Below are positions 1 through 6,789 of a stretch of 7,695 nucleotides of DNA, piece after piece. This DNA comes from Leptospira sp. GTDB lineage: Bacteria; Spirochaetota; Leptospiria; Leptospirales; Leptospiraceae. Position 1 is the stretch's first letter, and every line of letters starts with the position of its first letter. The notes under the pieces were generated by a model that worked only from the letters and a program-made list of their open reading frames with translations, was not told where the DNA came from and made no database searches. Location: positions 1 through 7,695 of the forward strand of contig JALOTI010000095.1 of NCBI GenBank assembly GCA_025457985.1, given 5' to 3'. The position numbers were made by a program, and so were the translations under genes.

Positions 1-1
1 A

Positions 2-2911
2 CAATCTACAAAAATTGCTTCCTTCATTCAAAAGGGAAATGAAGCCCTTGCGAAAAAAAAGTATCCAGAGGCAATTTCTGAATTTAAGAAGGCGACGGAA
101 TTACAGCCAAATAATGGTTCGCTTTGGTCATTTTTAGGAAACGCAGAACTTCTCGGAAGTAAGACTAAAGATGCAGAACAAAGTTTCACTAGATCGATTT
201 CTTTATCTGATACAAACCCTAATGCCTATATTGGGCTTTGTAATGTTTATCTTAAAAATCACAACTATTCGGAATGTTTAAAGGTTTCTAAACAGGGTTT
301 GCTTAAAATCCCAAAAAACCCTGAAATCAAAAACAAACAAGGGATATGTGAATGGAAGTGGGGAGAACTTAAAAAATCCACTCTTAGTTTCCAAGATGCA
401 TCGACCTGGGATCCAAACTATTTGGAGCCAAGAATCAATCTAACATATGTATTGATTGATCAGTCAAGATTTGATGAAGCACTTGATGTTTTAAAAAAAT
501 TAGAATCACATCCAAAGGCAAAGAAAGATGAGATCACAAAGATTAGCATAGCTGAAGGTGATACTTTCCTCCGCCAAGACAAACGAAAACCGGCACTTAC
601 TTTGTATGGTAAGGCTTTAGGTATTCAGCCTGAAAATCCTGCTCCGCATAACGCATTTGGTCGCGCTTACTTCGCATTCGGAGAGTATAAAAAAGCGGAA
701 GCATCTTTTTTAGAAGCGTATCGTTTGGATAAAGAGAATCCCGGTGCTCTACAGGGTCTTGCGAGAGTTTATGCAAAACTGGGAGATTCTAAAAAAGAAA
801 AAGAGTTTTTAGGCCAACTTGAAAAACTTTCTAAAGAAGATCCATTCAGTGCGATCACACTTGGAAGGATTGCAGAGGATGCTGGAAATTGGAATGAAGC
901 AGAAAAAATTTACTTTGACTTGAAGAAAAAATTTCCAAGTTCGGAAGCTATTGATTTTCGACTGGCAAGCCTCTACTACAAACGTGCAGTAGAAGAGAAT
1001 TCAAAAGAAAGTTATACTAAAGCAAACGAATTCATCCAAAAATCAAAGAAGTATTCAAAAGATATTCCGGAAGTTTTTGAGACGGAAAAAATTATATCGG
1101 AGAACTCTCGATTTGCAGAAGTAATTCCTTTTGTTAAAGAAGGAAATACTCTATTTAATAAAAAGAAATACTTAGAAGCAATATCCCCATACCAAAAAGC
1201 GTATGATCGTGTTCCAAAAGCATCTCTTCTAGTAAAGATTGCAGAGTGTTATATTGAGAAGGGAGAAGAGGAAAAAGGCCTCTCTATCTTGGAATCTGCA
1301 GTTCGTAATAATAAAGAAAATGAAACATCTTTTCGTGAAGGGATTTATGCTTTTTATTACAAAAAGAATGAGTTAAAAAAAGCGGAAGAAGGATTTGCAA
1401 ATATTTTAAGAGATAAACCAAACGCATATTATAGCTATTATATGTTAGGTTTAATTGAAATGAAACGTAAGAATTATGATGCTGCGATTTTTAATTTTGA
1501 TCGTTCTATTTTGGTCAATGCTGAATTTGCCCCAACAAATGTGGGTAAGGGACTTGCTTTTTACAAACTAGGACAAGTCGATTTAGCGAAAAAGGAATTT
1601 GAGAAAGCCAGAATCAAAGACGGCGAATTTGGACTGTCATCTTATAATTTAGCTATCGCATACTTTAACGAAGATCTTACTAAAGAAGCTAAAGAGATTT
1701 TGGAATCCATTCGAAAATCCGATCCAGATTTTTCAGATGGCGAGATACAATTGGCATATATTTACTTTAGAGAAAATAAATTAGATGAAGCCGAAAAGAT
1801 TATTGATCGTGTGTTAGCTGAAAATCCATCTTCTGAAGCGTACTTTGCCTCTTTCCGGATTCTAGATGCAAAACAAAAGCAGTCACCTTCAGAAAAAAAT
1901 AAAACAAAACGAAATCAAGTTAAAGGAAAGATCCTTAAAGAGTATGGAGATACAAAATATGCTCGCTTACTTCCGTCCGATGAGTTGGACGAAGCCCCAC
2001 TTCATGTAACGGAGTTAGGTCTTTCTGGAACACCCATTTCCAGTCCTATTCTTTACCCAAATCGAATTATTATAAATTATGGCACGGCGATCTCTGGATT
2101 TGATCGAATCACCAAGGAACAGGTTTGGAAGGTTTATGCGAATACAGCTTATGATTTGGTAGTTCCTGGTCAGGAGCTTTATTTGTCTCGTGGCGAAGAA
2201 TTAAATCGATTGTACCCCGAAAGTGGAAAATTGAGGGGAAAAGAAACTTTGATGCCAGGTTGGGTCATTAAACAGATCGTAGGTGGTAGAAAGAATACAG
2301 CATTTCTTTTTGAAAATCAAAAACTCAAATCAAAAAAACTACGAGTCTATGATTTAGGTCTCGAATCTAATGTTGAATTGGATGGGAATGATATTGCAGA
2401 CTTTGGATTTTTAGAAACAGGCGTTTTGTTAGTTATTAGGGATACAAAAAAAGAATTAAAACTCGAAACGGTTGAATTGACAGTAAAAGAAGAAATGATA
2501 ACCGCTTTAACAAAACCTCAATTGAGTTTGGCAAAAAAAGATTCAAAAGATCCAGCTACATTCATTGGATGTTTACAAGACAGTTGTCTCATTCAAATGG
2601 GCGGAGAAGTTGCTTTCTGGAGTGGAGGGAATAAATTTACATCACTTGGGAATACGTCAAAAATCCTTTCCATCGTTCGATTATCTGACTCTTACATAAT
2701 TAAAACAAAAGATACAGTTTACCATTGGAATGGAAAATCAAAATGGAAAGATAGTTTTTCCAGTAACTCAGACTTTTATCTTCCGCTGGAGGGAGCTGTG
2801 TTAGAAGGCAAATCTAAAGAACTTCTACTTACGAAAGACAAAAAAACAATTAACATTCCTTGGAATGGCGATAGAGACGGATTGAAAATCAGCACAATCA
2901 TTTTAGACTAA
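2..2911 (+). CDS. Large TPR-repeat protein with C-terminal PQQ-like beta-propeller segment (5' partial)
   Basis: The frame is open from the left edge, so the true start is outside the window; the TTG at 299 is only an internal leucine codon, since the 99 codons before it also encode good TPR sequence. The visible part is 969 residues. Residues about 5 to 620 are roughly fifteen tetratricopeptide repeats with the usual G/A-Y-A-P spacing, for example GNEALAKKKYPEAISEFKKA near residue 13 and AFGRAYFAFGEYKKAEASF near residue 220. A lysine-rich linker follows (about 622-670). Residues about 680-750 then look like one or two PQQ/quinoprotein-type blades (ISGFDRITKEQVWKVY, then LNRLYPESGKLRG), and the remaining 220 residues are beta-rich and probably continue the propeller. 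TPR arrays bind proteins, so a scaffold or envelope-assembly role is plausible, but no specific partner can be named. No catalytic motif is visible. A signal peptide or membrane anchor, if any, would be in the missing N-terminus. Confidence 0.9.
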   Translation, partial: QSTKIASFIQKGNEALAKKKYPEAISEFKKATELQPNNGSLWSFLGNAELLGSKTKDAEQSFTRSISLSDTNPNAYIGLCNVYLKNHNYSECLKVSKQGLLKIPKNPEIKNKQGICEWKWGELKKSTLSFQDASTWDPNYLEPRINLTYVLIDQSRFDEALDVLKKLESHPKAKKDEITKISIAEGDTFLRQDKRKPALTLYGKALGIQPENPAPHNAFGRAYFAFGEYKKAEASFLEAYRLDKENPGALQGLARVYAKLGDSKKEKEFLGQLEKLSKEDPFSAITLGRIAEDAGNWNEAEKIYFDLKKKFPSSEAIDFRLASLYYKRAVEENSKESYTKANEFIQKSKKYSKDIPEVFETEKIISENSRFAEVIPFVKEGNTLFNKKKYLEAISPYQKAYDRVPKASLLVKIAECYIEKGEEEKGLSILESAVRNNKENETSFREGIYAFYYKKNELKKAEEGFANILRDKPNAYYSYYMLGLIEMKRKNYDAAIFNFDRSILVNAEFAPTNVGKGLAFYKLGQVDLAKKEFEKARIKDGEFGLSSYNLAIAYFNEDLTKEAKEILESIRKSDPDFSDGEIQLAYIYFRENKLDEAEKIIDRVLAENPSSEAYFASFRILDAKQKQSPSEKNKTKRNQVKGKILKEYGDTKYARLLPSDELDEAPLHVTELGLSGTPISSPILYPNRIIINYGTAISGFDRITKEQVWKVYANTAYDLVVPGQELYLSRGEELNRLYPESGKLRGKETLMPGWVIKQIVGGRKNTAFLFENQKLKSKKLRVYDLGLESNVELDGNDIADFGFLETGVLLVIRDTKKELKLETVELTVKEEMITALTKPQLSLAKKDSKDPATFIGCLQDSCLIQMGGEVAFWSGGNKFTSLGNTSKILSIVRLSDSYIIKTKDTVYHWNGKSKWKDSFSSNSDFYLPLEGAVLEGKSKELLLTKDKKTINIPWNGDRDGLKISTIILD

Positions 2912-2932
2912 CCGATTTTATGCGATCGGTTA
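2909..2932 (+). terminator. Inverted repeat over the TPR-gene stop codon, possible terminator
   Basis: TAACCGAT (2909-2916) and ATCGGTTA (2925-2932) form a perfect 8-bp stem with an 8-base loop. The stem begins on the TAA stop codon of the TPR gene. A T-rich stretch (ATTTGATTTTTG, 2944-2955) follows about 11 bases later rather than directly, so this is not a textbook intrinsic terminator. The hairpin lies between two convergent genes only 46 bases apart, which is where a terminator is expected. On the minus strand no U-run follows the stem, so it should mainly serve the TPR gene. Confidence 0.5.
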
Positions 2933-2957
2933 AGTCAATCTGATTTGATTTTTGCAG

Positions 2958-3614
2958 TTACTTTTTGATTCTCTCTAAGTAGTAAATTCTTTTACCTTCA
3001 CCTTTTTTTTCCGACTCAAAATAGGATGTTGGAAAGTTTGGACGAGTAAACGAATACTCAGCTTCCTTCCAAAAAAAGTTTTTATTTTTTCTGAAAAGAG
3101 AGATTGTCTTTCTTGCATACGGACCATGGTCTGTTGCAAAAAGTATTTTCCCTCCAGGTTTAAGTAACTCAGATATCTGGGTTAGCATTGGTTCTGTCAT
3201 TAGTCGATTTTTATGGTGTTTTCGTTTGGGCCATGGATCTGGAAAATTAATAATCACCGTATCAAATAATTCTTTTTCCAATAGTTCTGAGAAAAACCAT
3301 TGAAAGTTAACAGTCATATATCGAATATTTTTTAGATTTGCGTTTTCCCTGAGTTTTTCTGTAGCTATGATTCGATTGATCTTTTTTTCCATGAGTAAAA
3401 AACCTGTGTTTGGCTGTGATTTGGCAAGCTCAATGGCTACTTCCCCCCAGCCAGAACCTAACTCTAGGACGAGGTTGGAAATCTCTGGAGGAAAATATGA
3501 TCTAAGATCGATTTTTTTTCCTCGCTCTATGGGTTTCAAAAGATAGGTTGTAGAATAGGAAGAATTTGTGGTGAACTTCCATAATTTTTCCTGGATTTCT
3601 GAACTAACTAACAA
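2958..3614 (-). CDS. trmB: tRNA (guanine-N7-)-methyltransferase TrmB
   Basis: Cytoplasmic SAM-dependent enzyme (EC 2.1.1.33) that makes 7-methylguanosine at position 46 in the variable loop of tRNAs. At 218 residues it has the usual length for bacterial TrmB. The SAM-binding glycine motif ELGSGWGE is at residues 51-58. The family signature INFPDPWPKRKHHKNRL is at 122-138, with the catalytic-region Asp at 126. TDHGPYA (161-167) and the C-terminal TSYFE...GKRIYYLE (196-214) match the conserved tail. The start chosen is TTG at 3614: the frame is open upstream only to a TAA 36 bases away, with no ATG or GTG there, and a GGA sits six bases before the TTG. The gene is convergent with the TPR gene and divergent from the metallo-hydrolase, so it is probably its own transcription unit. 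Confidence 0.95.
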   Translation of the reverse strand: MLVSSEIQEKLWKFTTNSSYSTTYLLKPIERGKKIDLRSYFPPEISNLVLELGSGWGEVAIELAKSQPNTGFLLMEKKINRIIATEKLRENANLKNIRYMTVNFQWFFSELLEKELFDTVIINFPDPWPKRKHHKNRLMTEPMLTQISELLKPGGKILFATDHGPYARKTISLFRKNKNFFWKEAEYSFTRPNFPTSYFESEKKGEGKRIYYLERIKK

Positions 3615-3628
3615 TGACGGTCCATCCG

Positions 3629-3637
3629 ATATTATAT
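3629..3637. promoter_or_regulatory. Candidate shared -10 region of divergent trmB and MBL-hydrolase promoters
   Basis: The 49-base gap between the two divergent starts contains ATATTATAT. On the minus strand it reads a perfect TATAAT (3636 down to 3631), which would place a trmB transcript start near 3624 and leave a leader of about 10 bases. On the plus strand it reads TATTAT (3630-3635), one mismatch from consensus, giving a leader of about 22 bases that includes the hydrolase ribosome-binding site. Neither direction has a convincing -35 box at 16-18 bases. The call therefore rests on the -10 match and position only. Confidence 0.4.
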
Positions 3638-3652
3638 TTGCCAGGTTTTAAG

Positions 3653-3658
3653 AAAGGA
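3653..3658 (+). promoter_or_regulatory. Ribosome-binding site of the MBL-fold hydrolase
   Basis: AAAGGA lies five bases before the ATG at 3664. This fixes the start of the downstream gene. Confidence 0.65.
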
Positions 3659-3663
3659 ACTAG

Positions 3664-4611
3664 ATGAAAATAACTCTTTTTGGTGTTAGAGGAAGCCTTC
3701 CTACACCAACTCCCAAAGCGGACCAAAAGGAAAAACAGCTCAAAATTTTAAAAATGGCAAGAGAAGAGTGGGCAAAAAACCCTGATTCTTTCTCGGAAGA
3801 AGAGTTTTTAGAAAATCTCCCGATTCCTCTTTCTCAAGATTTAGGGGGAAATACAACCTGCGTCTACCTGGAAGGTGATAAAGGGGAAAAGGTCATTTTT
3901 GATATGGGCACGGGGATTCGGGTTTTGGGAAACCAACTTGCTCCCCTGGCATTTAGTGGTGAAGAATTAGAACTCAATATCTTAGTTTCTCATACTCACT
4001 GGGATCATATACAAGGTTGGCCTTTTTTTAAACCAGCTTACTCTCCAAGTTGTAAGATTAATTTTTATTCGGCGATTCCTAACTTGGAAGAGAGAATGAT
4101 CCGCCAGCAGCACCCAGAAAACTTTCCAATTACCTTTGACCAAATGGCCTCCAAAAAATCGTTCCATCTCTGGAAGGAATTTGAATCCTATATGTTAGGT
4201 GGATTGAAAATCATTCCTTTTGGTCTTAGACATCCTGGTTCATGCACTGGTTATCGTGTTAGAGAAGGCGAAAAGGTATTTTTGTTCTGCACTGATGTAG
4301 AGTATCGGGAAGAGGATAGAGAACACCTTTTAAAATTAAAACCTGAAATTGCTGGTGCAGATCTCATTATCATTGATGCTCAATATAGCACAGCAGAAGC
4401 CGAAAAAAAAATTGGGTGGGGTCATACTGCAGTCAGTAAAGCGGTTGATTTTGCTGAGATGATGGAAATTCGATCTGTAGTTTTAACGCACCATGAACCA
4501 GATCATACTGATAATGAGATTGTTAAGATCATATTAGATGAATCCAAAATTTTAAAACATGACCGAATGCAGATTCACATTGCACACGAAGGTCAAAAGT
4601 TTATTCTCTGA
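3664..4611 (+). CDS. Metallo-beta-lactamase-fold metal-dependent hydrolase
   Basis: A 315-residue cytoplasmic protein of the MBL superfamily, the branch that begins with a GVRGS-P motif (MKITLFGVRGSLPTP at 1-15) and continues GGNTTCV (61-67). The dinuclear metal site can be followed residue by residue: D80 in FDMGTG, HTHWDH at 110-115, H190 in RHPGSCTGYR, D211 in FCTDVEY and the histidines of LTHHEPDH at 274-281. All expected ligands are present, so it should be an active hydrolase binding two metal ions, probably zinc. The substrate is unknown: relatives include phosphodiesterases and RNA-processing enzymes, and neighbours do not help. A charged, probably helical segment (about 18-58) separates the first strand from GGNT, where many relatives seem to have a much shorter loop. 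There is no signal peptide. The ATG start is supported by AAAGGA five bases upstream. The gene is divergent from trmB. Confidence 0.88.
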   Translation: MKITLFGVRGSLPTPTPKADQKEKQLKILKMAREEWAKNPDSFSEEEFLENLPIPLSQDLGGNTTCVYLEGDKGEKVIFDMGTGIRVLGNQLAPLAFSGEELELNILVSHTHWDHIQGWPFFKPAYSPSCKINFYSAIPNLEERMIRQQHPENFPITFDQMASKKSFHLWKEFESYMLGGLKIIPFGLRHPGSCTGYRVREGEKVFLFCTDVEYREEDREHLLKLKPEIAGADLIIIDAQYSTAEAEKKIGWGHTAVSKAVDFAEMMEIRSVVLTHHEPDHTDNEIVKIILDESKILKHDRMQIHIAHEGQKFIL

Positions 4612-4630
4612 AGTCTGGCTCTGAGATCTT

Positions 4631-5677
4631 TTATTCATTGATGAGATAGTTGGAGTGAAAACCCTTTCCTATTCCTGACCAAGTTTTTGGACAATCAACC
4701 GATACTTCTGCAGACGAGTGTATTTGATAGGGTTTTGCGAAGAAAAGTTGAATAAAAAACCTGAGAAAACTCGATATGTTTTCGAGAGCGCTCATACTTG
4801 CAATAGTCTTTGTTCGATTGACCAGTAAAGAACAGTTACCTTCAGCAAAAGTCAACTTTTCCAATTTTGGGATTGTATATCCAGAAATAGAATCTTTTTC
4901 CCATTTTAAAACCTCAGCTGTTTCAACAGTGGCATCAATCGCTGCATCTCCGTTAGGTGCTAATACTACAACTCTCCTATAAAATTTCCCTGGGAAATTT
5001 GAATTTCCGATGAAACCCCCAGTAAAAATTCGAAATCCATTTTTTGTTTCAGCCCGAACTAACTCCCATTTTTTAGAAAACTTATAAACGGGGTAATTTG
5101 TCAGAAGATGTTCCATTCCTCCGGTGCCAGAAACCTCTTCTATGACATCTCCTTTTTTTATAGTACCGGTTACAGATGAAAATGAAAAGGGAATATCCGC
5201 TTGAACAAAGTTAGTTGGATCTAATAAAGGAAATTTCCCGTTCGAAATAGGAACAGAACCCTTTTTCGGTTTGTAAGAAAGTTTTATCTCCCATTCGGGA
5301 TATTTCATGTAAAAAGAATACAAACCGTCTTTGTATTCCATCCAATTTTCACCACTGCGTTGGTGGAATGTATCAGGTTTAGATTCATAATCATCACTCG
5401 AAAACTCACGAGTCGAATAATAGAGAGGATTTCCTTTTTCTTTGATCAAAATGGAGATCCCATTGTTTTTTGAACCAGGACCAAAATTGCTTACCAAAAA
5501 TGTGGAAAACAGCGAATACCTTTCATTATGGAAGGTAAAGTTCCAAGCTTGCAAATAACCTTCCTCAGGTGAATATTGGGTTTTAAAGTCTTGAACTTTA
5601 GATTGTCCAACAATTCCCGAAAAACCCAAAACCAAAACAGATACGAAATTTAAAAGGTAACGTTTGCTTCGTTTCAC
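4631..5677 (-). CDS. Exported protein, possible CrtC/AttH/Svf1-type lipocalin-like fold
   Basis: A 348-residue protein with a clear Sec-type signal peptide: basic KRSKR (2-6), then a hydrophobic stretch LLNFVSVLVLGFSGIVG (8-24), with cleavage likely near 24-26. No cysteine follows the stretch, so it is not a lipoprotein and should be periplasmic or surface-located. The mature part is rich in aromatics and predicted beta strands. LQAWNFTFHNERYSLFSTF (42-60) and SGTGGMEHLLTNYPVYKFSKKW (183-204) resemble the tandem lipocalin-like proteins of the CrtC/AttH/Svf1 group, where a conserved histidine sits in a G-x-x-D/E-H context. I see the resemblance by eye only, and the function is unknown. Two cysteines (282, 329) could form a disulphide. 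The start is GTG at 5677, the only usual start codon that leaves an intact signal peptide; no good Shine-Dalgarno precedes it. It lies 50 bases after the gene at 5728-6105 on the same strand, so the two may be cotranscribed. It is convergent with the hydrolase, 19 bases apart. Confidence 0.8.
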   Translation of the reverse strand: MKRSKRYLLNFVSVLVLGFSGIVGQSKVQDFKTQYSPEEGYLQAWNFTFHNERYSLFSTFLVSNFGPGSKNNGISILIKEKGNPLYYSTREFSSDDYESKPDTFHQRSGENWMEYKDGLYSFYMKYPEWEIKLSYKPKKGSVPISNGKFPLLDPTNFVQADIPFSFSSVTGTIKKGDVIEEVSGTGGMEHLLTNYPVYKFSKKWELVRAETKNGFRIFTGGFIGNSNFPGKFYRRVVVLAPNGDAAIDATVETAEVLKWEKDSISGYTIPKLEKLTFAEGNCSLLVNRTKTIASMSALENISSFLRFFIQLFFAKPYQIHSSAEVSVDCPKTWSGIGKGFHSNYLINE

Positions 5678-5727
5678 ATCTGGAAATTTGGTTATGGATT
5701 TAAAAGAATCAAGATAAATTCAAAAAA

Positions 5728-6105
5728 TTATAATATTGGGTTTTCTGTCTCTATCGCGACTTGGAATAGATCTCCCAGACAGACTAGTGAAAACACGGGG
5801 TGGTCCAATTTCCCTACTTCCCGCATTTTTTCCCGTTCCTCTGCAATTCCATCGATATGAATCCAGGACTCTAATTTTGAGGTCTTTGGAATCGCGCAGG
5901 CAACTTGGTATTCATATTCGCCGATTTTCGAAAAATAGATCTGGATCTCGTCTGGATCTGTTCGAACCAAAGTTTCTCGGAATATAAATCGCTCCGATCT
6001 GTTTTCTCCCCTCATTTCATAGTAATGATTCAATATCCTTAGGATATGGAGGAATTCGTCTTTTTTTGTCGTAAGCTCGCGCCATTTGTTTTTAATTTCG
6101 TTCAT
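5728..6105 (-). CDS. Hypothetical protein, small and cytoplasmic
   Basis: I do not recognise this family. From the ATG at 6105 the product is 125 residues (MNEIKNKW...ENPIL), with no signal peptide or membrane segment. The first 30 residues are a charged, probably amphipathic helix; the rest alternates short strands and helices (IQIYFSKIGEYEYQVACAI, then HPVFSLVCLGDLFQVAIE), consistent with a small alpha/beta domain. An in-frame TTG at 6123 would add six residues (MSTSPC). Neither start has a proper Shine-Dalgarno; AGGGA lies 12 bases before the TTG. I prefer ATG as the commoner codon. The gene precedes the exported protein by 50 bases on the same strand and diverges from the 184-residue hypothetical gene. 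The overlapping plus-strand frame at 5736-5987 is Ser/Arg/Leu-rich and looks like a shadow of this gene. Confidence 0.7.
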   Translation of the reverse strand: MNEIKNKWRELTTKKDEFLHILRILNHYYEMRGENRSERFIFRETLVRTDPDEIQIYFSKIGEYEYQVACAIPKTSKLESWIHIDGIAEEREKMREVGKLDHPVFSLVCLGDLFQVAIETENPIL

Positions 6106-6135
6106 ACAAGGGGATGTAGACAACTTGCAGTTTGG

Positions 6136-6151
6136 TCCCTAAAAAAAGGGA
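6136..6151. repeat. Short inverted repeat in a divergent intergenic region
   Basis: TCCCT (6136-6140) and AGGGA (6147-6151) flank six adenines, giving a 5-bp stem and 6-base loop. It lies in the 92-base gap between two divergently transcribed hypothetical genes. It could be a small operator or simply chance: the arms are short. No T-run follows on the plus strand, so it is not a terminator there. Confidence 0.25.
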
Positions 6152-6197
6152 TTCTCACTTGAAAAATCCTTTCCCTTGGTAAACATGAACGAAACGA

Positions 6198-6752
6198 ATG
6201 CTAGCAGAGATCCTCAATATATTTTGGAAGGAAAAACTTCGATTTGTTCAATTTTGTTTTGATTCCTTAAAATCTTGCGATTCCGCGACCCTCAATCAAA
6301 AAAATGAATCTACGAAAAAATCCATTCGTTGGGCAATCCAGCAGATGATTGCCTCTGACTCAAATTTTAATTTTTACCTTCCCATTTCGGTTCGTTTCAG
6401 TAGCTTTTTTTTCCTGGGGTCATTTAAAGACCAAGAGATCGAAAGGGATTTGGATGAAATTCGAGATAAGTACACTCCGCCCGCCTTCCCGCCACAATTT
6501 TGGGAGATCAGCATCCAAGAAGCCGAGGAACTCAAAATTTTGTCAGAGGACGAGGAAGTTAGAAAACTTTGCGAATCTTGGAAGGAAGTCCTGGTTCGGC
6601 TAGAGGCAAAACTTGCAAAAATTTCTGAAAAAGAAGCATATAGAAAAAGATATACATCTTTGACAGGAATTCATACTATTTCAGGAGCCATCAATAATTC
6701 GACGGAATATTGCCATTATTTATGGAATCTTTATATCAAAGACCAGATTTAA
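6198..6752 (+). CDS. Hypothetical protein upstream of icd
   Basis: I do not recognise this 184-residue protein. It appears cytoplasmic: there is no signal peptide, and the aromatic stretch FYLPISVRFSSFFFLGSF (59-76) is too polar and short to be a confident membrane helix. Residues about 103-152 are strongly charged and helical (IQEAEELKILSEDEEVRKL, then WKEVLVRLEAKLAKISEKE), possibly a coiled coil. Cysteines occur at 20, 27, 125 and 172 without a metal-site pattern. The start is ATG at 6198, with no Shine-Dalgarno. Another ATG at 6185 is in a different frame and stops after 25 codons. Codon use through the N-terminal part agrees with the neighbours, so the frame is probably correct. Its stop is 37 bases before icd on the same strand, so readthrough into icd is possible, but no functional link is implied by the sequence. 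Confidence 0.68.
   Translation: MLAEILNIFWKEKLRFVQFCFDSLKSCDSATLNQKNESTKKSIRWAIQQMIASDSNFNFYLPISVRFSSFFFLGSFKDQEIERDLDEIRDKYTPPAFPPQFWEISIQEAEELKILSEDEEVRKLCESWKEVLVRLEAKLAKISEKEAYRKRYTSLTGIHTISGAINNSTEYCHYLWNLYIKDQI
6710..6737 (+). promoter_or_regulatory. Candidate icd promoter inside the end of the preceding gene
   Basis: TTGCCA (6710-6715, one mismatch to TTGACA) and TATATC (6732-6737, two mismatches to TATAAT) are separated by 16 bases. A transcript would start near 6744 and carry a leader of about 45 bases before the icd ATG. This would let icd be transcribed independently of the hypothetical gene. In AT-rich DNA such matches occur by chance, so the call is weak. Confidence 0.25.
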
Positions 6753-6777
6753 ATGTGAAAGTAATTAAAAACCAACT

Positions 6778-6783
6778 AAGGAG
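6778..6783 (+). promoter_or_regulatory. Strong ribosome-binding site of icd
   Basis: AAGGAG lies six bases before the ATG at 6790. It is the best Shine-Dalgarno in the window and fits a highly translated central-metabolism gene. Confidence 0.85.
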
Positions 6784-6789
6784 AATTCA

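Noticed and set aside
299..301. TTG as the start of the TPR protein
   Set aside because: The 99 in-frame codons upstream encode three further good TPRs and reach the window edge, so the gene begins outside.
3002..3010. Homopolymer T-run within trmB as a phase-variation tract
   Set aside because: A/T runs of this length are common in AT-rich coding DNA, and trmB is a housekeeping gene with an intact frame.
3982..4167. 61-residue minus-strand frame inside the MBL hydrolase gene
   Set aside because: It lies wholly antisense to a gene with all its catalytic motifs intact and has no features of its own.
4605..4630. Possible hairpin between the convergent hydrolase and exported-protein genes
   Set aside because: Only about four bases pair (TCTC with GAGA) and no T-run follows in the proper place.
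4776..4982. 68-residue plus-strand frame antisense to the exported protein
   Set aside because: Its composition is explained by the opposite strand, and no ribosome-binding site precedes it.
5736..5987. 83-residue plus-strand frame lying antisense to the small hypothetical gene
   Set aside because: It is rich in Ser, Arg and Leu, has no ribosome-binding site, and the minus-strand reading has more protein-like composition.
6159..6185. TTGAAA (6159-6164) and TAAACA (6180-6185) as a promoter for the 184-residue gene
   Set aside because: The spacer is only 15 bases and the -10 match is poor, and the transcript would be almost leaderless.
6349..6603. 84-residue frame overlapping the 184-residue hypothetical gene in another phase
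   Set aside because: It has a shadow-like composition, no start signal, and is contained within the better frame.
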